Shown piece by piece: positions 39,086 to 47,575 of a stretch of DNA of 64,000 nucleotides. The first letter of the stretch is position 1, and the number at the start of each line of letters is the position of its first letter. The translations under genes and the position numbers were made by a program. Source of the DNA: Haloarcula sp. CBA1127 (GTDB lineage: Archaea > Halobacteriota > Halobacteria > Halobacteriales > Haloarculaceae); NCBI RefSeq assembly GCF_001485575.1, contig NZ_BCNB01000006.1:248001-312000 (forward strand), read 5' to 3'. The notes below the pieces were generated by a model that worked only from the letters and a program-made list of their open reading frames with translations, had not been told where the DNA came from and made no database searches.

Positions 39086-39303
39086 GACAGCGGTAGCTAT
39101 TTTAGTGATCTTCAATTGCGATTCCGCTATGATTCAGTTGTCACAATCCGGTTGGGTGGACAGGCGGCGATGGCACCGACTTCGGTGTTATCCAGCACTG
39201 CCGTGACCCACCGGCACCAGCCAGTCGTTCCATACCGTCGAACGACGCGGCACAGCAAAGGATGGGAAACGCGTAAGTATTGGGAATGAGATGAATCAAA
39301 CGT

Positions 39304-40749
39304 ATGACGCAGACGTATGAGAACTATATCGGCGGTGAGTGGACCGGGAGCGGAGAGACACAGGACGTCACGAACCCGGCAGACGAGACTGACGTCGTCA
39401 GCACGGTTCCAGTGGCCTCGGCGGCGGACGCCGACGAAGCGGTCGCGGCCGCGGCAGCAGCAACAGACGAATGGGGCGGGATGCCCGGTCCGGAGCGCGG
39501 TGCAATCCTGCGTGAGACCGGTGAAATCCTGAAATCCCGGAAAGACGAGCTTGCGGAGACGCTGACCCGCGAAGAGGGGAAGCCGCTCGGCGAGGCCGAG
39601 GGCGAGGTACAGCGTGCGATTGATATCTTCTATTACTACGCAGAGAAGGCCCGCGACTTCGGCGGCACTGTCAAACAGCCAAGCGGCGGCCGTGCCGGAC
39701 TGCAGACGAAAAAAGAGCCGATGGGCGTTGCGGCGCTCATCACGCCGTGGAACTACCCCATCGCGATCCCGGCCTGGAAGATCGCCCCGGCGCTTGCAGT
39801 CGGCAATACTGTCGTCATCAAGCCCGCGATGCAGGCGCCGACCGTCGGCGCGATGATCGTCGAAGCGCTGGACGAGGCTGGCATTCCGGACGGCGCTATC
39901 AACCTGGTCTGTGGCCCTGGTAGCGAGGTCGGTGAGCGGCTGACCACCCACGACGATGTCGACGTGGTGTCGTTCACCGGCAGTGCCTCGGTCGGCGAAC
40001 ACGTCTACGAGCAGGCGACGAGCAACGGGAAGCGTGCCCAAGCAGAGATGGGCGGGAAGAACCCGACCGTCGTCATGCCGAGCGCCGACGTGGATAAAGC
40101 GGCTGACATCGTCGGAGCCGGTGCCTTCGGCGGGACGGGCCAGGCCTGTACGGCGACCTCCCGGGCTATCGTTCACGAGGACGTGTACGACGAGTTCCTC
40201 AACGCCATCGTCGATTACGCCGAGTCCCTCGAAATCGGGGATGGCCTCGACCGGGCGGGCATGGGTCCCCACGTCAGTGAGGACGAACTCGCGGGAAGCT
40301 TAGAGTACATCGACATCGCACAGTCGGAGGGAGCAACCCTCGAAACGGGCGGCGAAGAACTCGCTGGTGGCGAGTACGACGCCGGGAACTTCATCTCGCC
40401 GGCCGTCTTCTCCGACGTCGAGCCCGATATGCGCATCGCACAGGAAGAGGTGTTCGGGCCAGTGCTCGCCGTCATGTCTGTCTCCGACTTCGACGAAGGT
40501 GTCGAGGTCGCCAACGATATCGACTACGGGCTCTCGGCCAGCATCGTGACCGACCGAATCGAGGAGGAAAACGAGTTCATCGAGCGGTCCGAGTCCGGCG
40601 TGGTCAAGGTCAACGAGAAGACGACCGGGCTGGAACTGCACGTTCCTTTCGGCGGCCTCAAGCGCTCCTCGACGAACACCTACCGCGAGCAGGGTGACGC
40701 CGGACTGGAGTTCTTCAGCTACATCAAGACGGTGTACCGCAACAGCTAA
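39304..40749 (+). CDS. Aldehyde dehydrogenase, probable alpha-ketoglutarate semialdehyde dehydrogenase
   Basis: 481 residues, NAD(P)-dependent ALDH superfamily. Motifs: ITPWNYPIAIPAWKIAPALA, FTGSASVGEHV (cofactor loop), the catalytic Glu in QAEMGGKNP, the catalytic Cys in FGGTGQACTATSR, and the C-terminal EEVFGPVLAV and HVPFGGLK. It would oxidise 2,5-dioxopentanoate to 2-oxoglutarate, the last step of oxidative pentose breakdown, as the related haloarchaeal enzyme does. The superfamily is certain; the substrate comes from the neighbouring pentose genes. Confidence 0.85.
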   Translation: MTQTYENYIGGEWTGSGETQDVTNPADETDVVSTVPVASAADADEAVAAAAAATDEWGGMPGPERGAILRETGEILKSRKDELAETLTREEGKPLGEAEGEVQRAIDIFYYYAEKARDFGGTVKQPSGGRAGLQTKKEPMGVAALITPWNYPIAIPAWKIAPALAVGNTVVIKPAMQAPTVGAMIVEALDEAGIPDGAINLVCGPGSEVGERLTTHDDVDVVSFTGSASVGEHVYEQATSNGKRAQAEMGGKNPTVVMPSADVDKAADIVGAGAFGGTGQACTATSRAIVHEDVYDEFLNAIVDYAESLEIGDGLDRAGMGPHVSEDELAGSLEYIDIAQSEGATLETGGEELAGGEYDAGNFISPAVFSDVEPDMRIAQEEVFGPVLAVMSVSDFDEGVEVANDIDYGLSASIVTDRIEEENEFIERSESGVVKVNEKTTGLELHVPFGGLKRSSTNTYREQGDAGLEFFSYIKTVYRNS

Positions 40750-41420
40750 TCGAGGCGGCCACTACCGCTGACCGCAAAGTGACATTTCTGTTGCATAGTT
40801 TTTATGTCGTACTAATCGCTACTCCTTATTGCTCTTGTCAACCGCAAGAGCGTGCAAAGTCATGGTCGTAGCCCAACCGACCGACGATGGTGGACCGGTC
40901 CCAGCATCGGCACTGTCTGTCCCATACAGACGTTCCACTTTCGTTATTAGCGCCCCAGCATCCGGCCCAAGCGTCACTACCGGGAAATACCACTAGCCGT
41001 GCCAGTCTGAGTGCGGCGAGAAATACCCCGTGTGCACACAGCGAGTGGGACAGAGGTTCGAATCGGTTCTCTGTCAAACGAACCGAGGTACTCCACTCAC
41101 GGCCGTTCGTTCATAATGATGGAACGCCTTCCGTAACGGTTGTACTGTCGTTATTCTCGATACGGAAGCCGGAGAGCGGAGATGAGGACAGACCACAGAC
41201 GGCCCGTGAGACAGCATTTTCGACTCGAATTGTCGACCCGGTCAGTGTAAGATATCTGCGGGTGAGACTATCATATTGTTCCACGATGCCAAACATCTAT
41301 GTCATCTGTCGGGACTAGTTTACTCAACAAATGAACTACCATTCGCCACTCTGGAACAGGGGAAGCTGACACGGGCGTGCCAACACAAAAGATAATATCC
41401 AGCCAGTCGATGACAGTGGC
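40750..41420. other. Intergenic region before xylose dehydrogenase
   Basis: 671 bp. A TATA-like GTTTTTATG (about 40796-40804) predicts a start near 40828, directly before a hairpin GCTCTTG-N7-CAAGAGC (40831-40851). A 44-codon ORF begins at 40862 (MVVAQPTDDGG) without further support. The rest shows no convincing gene on either strand. The probable promoter of the dehydrogenase (GATAATATCC, about 41390-41400) is at the right end. Confidence 0.5.
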
Positions 41421-42503
41421 ATGAACGTTGACGCGCTCACGGGAGGATTCGACCGTCGAGACTGGCAGGAACAGACAGAGACCGACGATCCAGTACGGTT
41501 CGCGATGATCGGCGTCGGCTGGTGGACCACCGAACAGGCGATGCCCGCCGTCGACGCGGGGGACCTCTGTGAAACGACTGTACTGGTCAGCAGTGACCGC
41601 GAGAAGGCGGCCGATGTGGCTGCAGATTCGGAGACAGTCGAACACGCGATTACCTACGAGGAGTTCCACGACGGGGCCGCAAGCGACGCGTACGACGCCG
41701 TCTACATCGTCACCCCGAACGCGCTCCACCTCCCGTACGTCGAGACAGCGGCAGAACTGGACAAGGCGATCCTCTGTGAGAAGCCGATGGAAGCCACCAT
41801 CGAGCGCGCCGAGCGAATGGTCGAGGTCTGTGAGGAACACGACGCGACGCTGATGATAGCCTATCGGATGCACACCGAGCCAGCCGTCCGGCGGGCGAAG
41901 GACCTCATCGACGAGGGCTACATCGGCGAGCCGCTGTTCGTCCACGGCAACATGACCGAACCCATTCTCGAACTCGTCCCCGACCCCGACCAGTGGCGGC
42001 TGGACGGGGAGCTGTCCGGTGGGTGTGCCGTCATGGATATCGGCATCTATCCGCTGAACACGAGCCGATTCCTGCTGGATGCCGACCCCGTGGCCGTCCG
42101 GGGAACCGTCGCATCGGTGCAGGAGGAGTTTGCCGACGTGCCCGACGAACACGGGGCGTTCCAGCTAGATTTTCCTGGCCACGCGTACGCGGTGTGTACC
42201 GCCAGCCAGAACGCGCATCTCGACAGCCACATCTCCGTACTCGGAACTGAGGGCAAGGTCCGCGTCGAACCGGCCTTCTACCCCTGGGACGACCGCGCGC
42301 TCCAGCTTTCCCACGAGGGAACGACAGTCGACATCGACTTCGAACAGATCGACCAGATGGAAGAGGAGTTCGAGTACTTCTCTCACTGCCTGCTGACCGG
42401 CACTGAGCCCTACGCCGACGGGGAACACGGCCTCGTCGACATCAACACAATCAAAGCCGTCTACGAGGCCTCCGAGACGGAGTCGACGGTCACACTCGAC
42501 TGA
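41421..42503 (+). CDS. xdh: D-xylose dehydrogenase (Gfo/Idh/MocA family)
   Basis: 360 residues. N-terminal Rossmann fold (RFAMIGVGWWTTEQAMPAV), the catalytic-lysine motif CEKPMEA near 120, and the C-terminal domain with GCAVMDIGIYPLNTSRF (Asp and Tyr/His-type positions). Sequence and length resemble the characterised NADP-dependent xylose dehydrogenase of Haloarcula marismortui, which oxidises xylose to xylonolactone. The ATG at 41421 lies about 26 nt after a TATA-like GATAATATCC. The lactonase candidate follows 44 bp later. Confidence 0.9.
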   Translation: MNVDALTGGFDRRDWQEQTETDDPVRFAMIGVGWWTTEQAMPAVDAGDLCETTVLVSSDREKAADVAADSETVEHAITYEEFHDGAASDAYDAVYIVTPNALHLPYVETAAELDKAILCEKPMEATIERAERMVEVCEEHDATLMIAYRMHTEPAVRRAKDLIDEGYIGEPLFVHGNMTEPILELVPDPDQWRLDGELSGGCAVMDIGIYPLNTSRFLLDADPVAVRGTVASVQEEFADVPDEHGAFQLDFPGHAYAVCTASQNAHLDSHISVLGTEGKVRVEPAFYPWDDRALQLSHEGTTVDIDFEQIDQMEEEFEYFSHCLLTGTEPYADGEHGLVDINTIKAVYEASETESTVTLD

Positions 42504-42547
42504 CTGCGGTGCGAGATTTTTTGACCCGGCCAGGTGTAGTTCAGCGC

Positions 42548-43408
42548 ATGGTTCAGTCAACGTGGGACGACTGGTTCGTCCGCGACGAGATAGAGGCGAC
42601 AGACCCCGGTGACGGCGTCGTGATCTGGTATCTCGGCTGTAACGGGTTCGTACTCCGCTCGCAGTCGACGACGCTGTACATCGACCCCTACTTCGGGACT
42701 GGCGACCCGCCAAACCTCATCCGGATGATTCCGGTGCCGATGGACCCCGCCGACGCAACCCAGTGCGATGCCACACTCGTCACACACGAACACATCGACC
42801 ATATGCATCCGCCGTCGTACGGCCCACTGGTCGAGGATCTCGGCGCGGACCTGTATGCGCCGTCGGCATCGTATGACTCTCCGGACTACGACGGTGAGCT
42901 GCGGGTGCCCGACGAGCAGCGCAACGAAATCGCCGTCGGTGACGAGTTCGCTGTCGGTGATTTCACCGTGCACGTTACTGGCACCAACGACCCCGACGCC
43001 ATCGAACCGGTGGGGTACGTCATCGAGCACGACGCCGGGACGTTCTTCCACGCCGGCGATAGCCGGCCTGCCGAGGCGTTTTCCGACGTCGGCGAGCGGT
43101 TCGACATCGACGTGGGGGCGCTGGCGTTTGGCACCGTCGGCTCTATCTACGAGCCCGAGCCGGACCGCGGTGTCAGAACGAAGTGGTACATGGACGAAAA
43201 CGAGATCATCGAAGCCGCAAATCAGCTCCAGCTATCCCGGTTGCTCCCCTCGCATCACGATATGTGGCAGGGCGAAGCCGGCGACCCGAAGGTCCTCCAC
43301 GAGCACGCGGTGTCGTTCGACTACCCCCGCGTCATCGAACCGCTGTATATCGGCTGTTCGGTTCGGCTGGGCGAGCCCGGGATTCGTCGTCTTGACGCGC
43401 TGGAGTGA
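42548..43408 (+). CDS. UlaG-like metal-dependent hydrolase, candidate pentonolactonase
   Basis: 286 residues, metallo-beta-lactamase fold of the UlaG (L-ascorbate 6-phosphate lactonase) type: LGCNGFVLRSQSTTLYIDPY, the metal motif THEHIDHMHP, FFHAGDSRPAE and a distal His pair in LLPSHHDMWQG. UlaG opens a lactone ring, and the gene lies between xylose dehydrogenase and xylonate dehydratase, so hydrolysis of xylonolactone is the natural prediction. This is context inference; other lactonase families also serve the step. Start at 42548 avoids an upstream Arg-rich extension. Confidence 0.75.
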   Translation: MVQSTWDDWFVRDEIEATDPGDGVVIWYLGCNGFVLRSQSTTLYIDPYFGTGDPPNLIRMIPVPMDPADATQCDATLVTHEHIDHMHPPSYGPLVEDLGADLYAPSASYDSPDYDGELRVPDEQRNEIAVGDEFAVGDFTVHVTGTNDPDAIEPVGYVIEHDAGTFFHAGDSRPAEAFSDVGERFDIDVGALAFGTVGSIYEPEPDRGVRTKWYMDENEIIEAANQLQLSRLLPSHHDMWQGEAGDPKVLHEHAVSFDYPRVIEPLYIGCSVRLGEPGIRRLDALE

Positions 43409-43471
43409 TTGAGACCGTGGTTCCGGTCGCTGCTGTGTCGGCCGCTCAAACAAAGACGGCGTATTTGTCGC

Positions 43472-43490
43472 GGGGTAGCTTTAATACCCC
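43472..43490. promoter_or_regulatory. Inverted repeat enclosing the TATA box of the xylonate dehydratase gene
   Basis: GGGGTA-N7-TACCCC, with the TATA-like CTTTAATA (43479-43486) across its centre. The ATG is at 43511, about 27 nt from the TATA centre. A regulator bound here would block TBP directly. Candidate sugar-responsive operator. Confidence 0.5.
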
Positions 43491-43510
43491 CACCACAGTA
43501 TGTCCGGCAA

Positions 43511-44686
43511 ATGTCGCCAACAATAACGAAGATCGAAAGCCGAGAGTTCGAGTACCCCCTCGAAGACGTGGGGACCGACAAACACGGCTTCAATCTGGTC
43601 TATGCGCCGGGCGAGACAACCACGCGGAAACTATTCGGCGTACAGATCCATACTGACGAGGGCATTACGGGCGAGTACGTCGGCGGCAACTCGCCGGCAG
43701 CCGCCCAGTACAACATCATCGCGAAGTACCTCATCGGCAAGGACCCGCTGAAACGCGAGAAACACTGGTCCGAATGCAAGCGCGCGCTCCGGAAGTACGA
43801 CCGGATGGGTATCGGCCCAATCGACATCGCGCTGTGGGACTTCGCCGGCAAGTACTACGACGCGCCGATCCACGAGCTGCTGGGGACCTACCGCGAGCGT
43901 ATTCCCACCTACGCGTCGACGTACCACGGGGACGACGCGGGCGGGCTGGACTCACCCGAAGCCTTCGCCGACTTTGCCGAGGAGTGCCGCGACGAAGGCT
44001 TCGGCGGCTTCAAGATTCACGGCTGGGGCGGCGGCGACGACTCTCGAAGCCTCGATCGCGAAGTCGAAGCGGTCCACGCCGTCGGCGAAGCGGTCGGCGA
44101 CGAGATGGACCTGATGCACGACCCCGCCTGCGAACTGGAGACGTTTGCCGACGCACTGGAACTTGGCCGGGCGCTCGACGAACAGGGCTTCTTCTGGTAC
44201 GAGGACCCGTTCCGCGACGGCGGTATCTCACAGCACGCCCACAAGAAACTGGCACAGAAACTCGACACGCCGATTCTCCAGACCGAACACATCCGCGGAC
44301 TGGAAATCAAGTCCGACTTCGCAGCCAGCGAGGCGACTGACTTCCTCCGGGCCGACCCCGAGTACGACGCAGGCATCACCGGCGCGATCAAGGTGGCCCG
44401 CATGGCCGAGGCGTTCGGGCTCGACGTGGAGTTCCACGCGCCCGGTCCCGCCCAGCGCCACTGCATCGCCGCCTGCCGCAACTCGAACTACTACGAGATG
44501 GCGCTGGTCCACCCGGACTGCCAGAACACCCAGCCGCCGGTGTACGAGGGCGGCTACTCCGACCTGATGGACGCCGTCGACGACGACGGGACGGTCGGTG
44601 TCCCCGACGGCCCCGGCCTGGGCGTGGAGTACGACTGGGACTACATCGAGGACAACACCACCGGGAGCCTCCACGTCTACGAATAA
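43511..44686 (+). CDS. Xylonate dehydratase (enolase superfamily)
   Basis: 391 residues, mandelate-racemase-like enolase-superfamily enzyme. Visible active-site elements: FKIHGWGGGDD (Lys-x-His), DLMHDPACEL (metal Asp), FWYEDPFRDGG (metal Glu), PILQTEHIRG (third metal Glu) and EFHAPGPAQRHCIAAC. It differs from the galactonate dehydratase at 4746-5921 around these motifs, as expected for a different sugar acid. Haloarchaeal xylonate dehydratase belongs to this family, and the gene ends the xdh-lactonase-dehydratase run. It has its own promoter with an inverted repeat. Confidence 0.88.
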   Translation: MSPTITKIESREFEYPLEDVGTDKHGFNLVYAPGETTTRKLFGVQIHTDEGITGEYVGGNSPAAAQYNIIAKYLIGKDPLKREKHWSECKRALRKYDRMGIGPIDIALWDFAGKYYDAPIHELLGTYRERIPTYASTYHGDDAGGLDSPEAFADFAEECRDEGFGGFKIHGWGGGDDSRSLDREVEAVHAVGEAVGDEMDLMHDPACELETFADALELGRALDEQGFFWYEDPFRDGGISQHAHKKLAQKLDTPILQTEHIRGLEIKSDFAASEATDFLRADPEYDAGITGAIKVARMAEAFGLDVEFHAPGPAQRHCIAACRNSNYYEMALVHPDCQNTQPPVYEGGYSDLMDAVDDDGTVGVPDGPGLGVEYDWDYIEDNTTGSLHVYE

Positions 44687-44838
44687 CGGCACTGTTTCTC
44701 CCGGTAAGCGCACCCGGGCCGTTTTGACCGCCTCAGTAGCGAGTCGTCTCGTCGTTCGCGGGGACAGGCCGCCAAATGTCGTCCTATTTGATCGCAGGCC
44801 AATACTTATGCCGGACTCGTCCGAACGGGTAGTAATTG

Positions 44839-46146
44839 ATGACAGACGGAGACAGGACCCTGACCCGCCGGGAAGCGCTCCGCGCAGCTGTCGCCGTCGG
44901 AGGGTCGGCAGGGCTCGCAGCCTGCCTCAACCTAGAGAACCAGCCAACGGAGACGGAAGAGGCTGACCGCGACACCGACCGGCCAGATGGCACCGAACCA
45001 GCGGCTGAACTGCCGAATCGACAGCACGCATGGGACGAGTTCTCTCGAACCGACGAGCACGGGAACCCAGTGCTCGCTCGGCACCACGTGTTGCTACTGG
45101 CCGACTACGTTGGCGATGGACCGGTCGACGACGGGGACCGGAAGCAGGCTGCAAACGCGTTTCGCGAGCTAGAGGAGACGTATCGGTGGGCGTCTGACGG
45201 ACTTCTGTTTACTGTCGGCTACTCTCCAGCATACTTCGACCGATATGACGAGCCGCTTCCGGAGTCGGTTGACCTGCCACAGCCAGCGGCACTGGCCCCT
45301 TTCGAGGACCCGTCGTTCGATACCCCAGATATCCTCATTCATCTGGCAAGCGACCGTGCTTCGGCGGTGCTTGAGGCCAAGCAAGCGCTATTCGGTGAGT
45401 TAGAAACGGCAAACGGGAGCGAAGTCACCGAAACCATAGACGGGATAGTCGAGTTGGTCGACCGGCGGACGGGATTTATTGGTCCGGGGCTCCCGGCGGA
45501 ACACGACGACGTGGATGGCGTTCCGGACGGAGCGGTCCCCGAAGATGCACCGCTGTTCATGGGTTTCAAATCGGGGTTTGTAGAGAATCAGGCGACAGAA
45601 GACAGCGTAACGATCGCGGAGGGGCCGTTCGCGGGCGGCACCACGCAACACCTCTCACTGCTACGCACGGAGCTGGACCAGTGGTACAACCAAGATTCCC
45701 GGGAACAGCGCGTCGCAAAGATGTTCTCGGCGACGCACGCGGCGGAAGATCTGGTCGAGGGTGTCGGCGACAACCTCGGTGATTCGTCGCTCGTAGCGGA
45801 GACTGGCGTCGGTGACCGAGTCAGTGACGACGCATTTGAGGAAGGCGTGGTCGGGCACGCACAGAAGCTCGCACGTGCGCGAGACGAAGACGGCGAGCCA
45901 CGGCTCCTCCGACGCGACTTCGCGACGGTAGACGATGGCCGAACCGGTGTCCACTTCCTCAGTCTCCAGGAGAGCATCGCGGACTTTATTCAGACCCGGA
46001 CCGCCATGAACGGAACCGATGTTGCGAATGTCGGCGGCGTCGGCACGAAAAACAACAACGGGATACTGCAGTACATTACCACAGTTCGACGCGGGAACTA
46101 CTTGCTCCCGCCCCGATCAAAGCGCTCGTTCCCCCGTCCGTCGTGA
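44839..46146 (+). CDS. DyP-type peroxidase-like Tat lipoprotein
   Basis: 435 residues. A Tat lipoprotein signal (LTRREALRAAVAVGGSAGLAAC, lipid Cys C29) puts it outside the membrane. The body follows the dye-decolorising peroxidase pattern: FMGFKSGF (242-248) at the GxxDG position, PFAGGTTQHLSLLRTELDQW, the predicted haem ligand H340 in GVVGHAQKLAR, and GVHFLSLQESIADFI. The catalytic Asp of GxxDG is replaced (GFKSG), so haem peroxidase activity is doubtful. In bacteria DyP proteins (EfeB) work with iron importers. The ATG at 44839 is preferred to a TTG one codon earlier. Confidence 0.75.
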   Translation: MTDGDRTLTRREALRAAVAVGGSAGLAACLNLENQPTETEEADRDTDRPDGTEPAAELPNRQHAWDEFSRTDEHGNPVLARHHVLLLADYVGDGPVDDGDRKQAANAFRELEETYRWASDGLLFTVGYSPAYFDRYDEPLPESVDLPQPAALAPFEDPSFDTPDILIHLASDRASAVLEAKQALFGELETANGSEVTETIDGIVELVDRRTGFIGPGLPAEHDDVDGVPDGAVPEDAPLFMGFKSGFVENQATEDSVTIAEGPFAGGTTQHLSLLRTELDQWYNQDSREQRVAKMFSATHAAEDLVEGVGDNLGDSSLVAETGVGDRVSDDAFEEGVVGHAQKLARARDEDGEPRLLRRDFATVDDGRTGVHFLSLQESIADFIQTRTAMNGTDVANVGGVGTKNNNGILQYITTVRRGNYLLPPRSKRSFPRPS

Positions 46147-46201
46147 CCCGACTGGACCCACAGCCCTCCCGAACGACGGCGATAGTGTGTCCCTGACAAG
46201 G

Positions 46202-46209
46202 TTTTATAT
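46202..46209 (+). promoter_or_regulatory. TATA box of the P19-like gene
   Basis: TTTTATATT-type element about 35 nt before the ATG at 46241, predicting a start near 46233 and a leader of about 8 nt. The P19-like gene can thus be made separately from the DyP-like gene. Confidence 0.5.
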
Positions 46210-46240
46210 TCTTTCCGAGAGACTAATCACTATACAGACC

Positions 46241-47401
46241 ATGTGGCCCGGGAGAGACCCTACGCGCCGTGACTTTATCGCTATGAGCGGGGTAGCACTT
46301 GGGATGAGTGTCGCCGGCTGTGCAACGGGGGACGACGCCGCAAGCGAGACTGAGACTCCATCCGGGGCTGCACCTGGCGGGACCGAAGCAACGCCCGAGG
46401 GAACCAAAGCGGGGCGGGAGAATGAACTCCCGACAGCTACTGCGCAGGAACGCCCATTGGTACACATCCCGGCACATCAGGACGGGATGCGGATGGTCGG
46501 TATGACGGAGGTAGGACCGTATATGATGGCAATGTCTTATACACTACTTCACGACTTCTGGGTACTGACTGGCCAGGAGAAGAGTTACGTACGGATCAAC
46601 GATGGACAGGGACTGCACCTGATGGCAACCGTGTGGGATCCGGAGTATAACCAACGTATCCCGCTAGGTAGCCCGCCAGTCGAGGTTCGAGACGCCGCGA
46701 GCGGCGACAGTGTGGCCGAGAAGTCGCTGTGGCCGATGCTGTCCCAGCAGATGGGCCCCCACTTCGGGGACAACGTCGCGTTTCCGGAGGAGGGTGAGTA
46801 CACGGTACAACTCTCGTTTGACCCGGTTTCGGCGCGGCAGTTAGGCGAGTATCGCGGGCGATTCACCGACTCGGTGGACGCCGAGTTCGACCTGCTGTTC
46901 AGAACCGACATCACGAACAACATTCGCGAGCGGTTCGTCGATGAGGCGGGACAAGCGGGGGCGCTCGAACCGATGGAAACGAACATGAAACCCAACGGAT
47001 CGCTGCCGGAGGTGAGGGCGCTACCAGGCGAACACGGCGGTATCGTCGAGGGTGGGGCCGCGAAATTTGTGGTCCAGGTTCTGCGCAGGGCCCCGGCGGG
47101 AATCGACAGCTCTGGCCCGTATCTCGCCGTGTCCGCTCGAACGCCGTACAACCAGTATCCACTCCCGTTCATGGGTCTCCGAGCAACTGTGGCCAACGCC
47201 GGTGAGGAGGTCCGCGAGCCACTGAAGGCAGCCATTCACCCCGAACTGGGATACCATTACGGTGCCCCGTTCCCTGCTATCGCGATGGGTGACGAGGTGA
47301 CGCTAGAGGTCGGAGCCCCGCCGCAGATCGCGCGACATCGCGGCTACCAGACTGCGTTTCTGGAGTTTGACGACATGACGCTCACACTTGGAGAGCAGTA
47401 G
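46241..47401 (+). CDS. P19/Tp34-like metal-binding Tat lipoprotein
   Basis: 386 residues. Signal PTRRDFIAMSGVALGMSVAGC (lipid Cys C27), then a Thr/Glu linker. The region 73-195 resembles the P19 periplasmic iron/copper protein: HIPAHQDGMRMVGM, GLHLMATVWDPEY, SLWPMLSQQMGPHFGDNVAF (Met and His ligands M167, H175) and EGEYTVQLSF. A second beta domain (about 240-386) is extra compared with bacterial P19. Together with the DyP-like neighbour 94 bp upstream it suggests a surface metal-acquisition pair; no FTR1 permease is in the window. Confidence 0.7.
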   Translation: MWPGRDPTRRDFIAMSGVALGMSVAGCATGDDAASETETPSGAAPGGTEATPEGTKAGRENELPTATAQERPLVHIPAHQDGMRMVGMTEVGPYMMAMSYTLLHDFWVLTGQEKSYVRINDGQGLHLMATVWDPEYNQRIPLGSPPVEVRDAASGDSVAEKSLWPMLSQQMGPHFGDNVAFPEEGEYTVQLSFDPVSARQLGEYRGRFTDSVDAEFDLLFRTDITNNIRERFVDEAGQAGALEPMETNMKPNGSLPEVRALPGEHGGIVEGGAAKFVVQVLRRAPAGIDSSGPYLAVSARTPYNQYPLPFMGLRATVANAGEEVREPLKAAIHPELGYHYGAPFPAIAMGDEVTLEVGAPPQIARHRGYQTAFLEFDDMTLTLGEQ

Positions 47402-47575
47402 TCAGGGCCGTTCAGAGATACAGCGAAGAGACAATATGTCTCACGTGAGGTGTGGCTTGGCCGTGTCCCGCCAGCTACGAGCGAGATGAAACGCCGAGAC
47501 GGAGCGTCAGACCAGAAAAGCGTCTGCTAGCGCCGAGACAGTACCGGTTGGCCCGAGTGAGTCCATATCTGTCTG

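Larger units (their letters stand above)
38575..39303. other. Long AT-rich intergenic region
   Basis: 729 bp without a convincing gene. It holds the second copy of the 18-bp repeat (38800-38817), a strong TATA-like TTTATATA (38908-38915) with no ORF behind it, and a hairpin at 39054-39080. Short ORFs here lack family features and have unremarkable codon use. The last 40 bp contain the presumed promoter of the aldehyde dehydrogenase gene (TAAGTATT, about 39271). Confidence 0.6.

Noticed and set aside
38575-39303. tRNA gene in the AT-rich intergenic region
   Set aside because: No cloverleaf, TTC-type T-loop or acceptor stem pairing could be found on either strand.
39127-40272. A 381-codon minus-strand ORF
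   Set aside because: It is antisense to the aldehyde dehydrogenase and has no recognisable domain.
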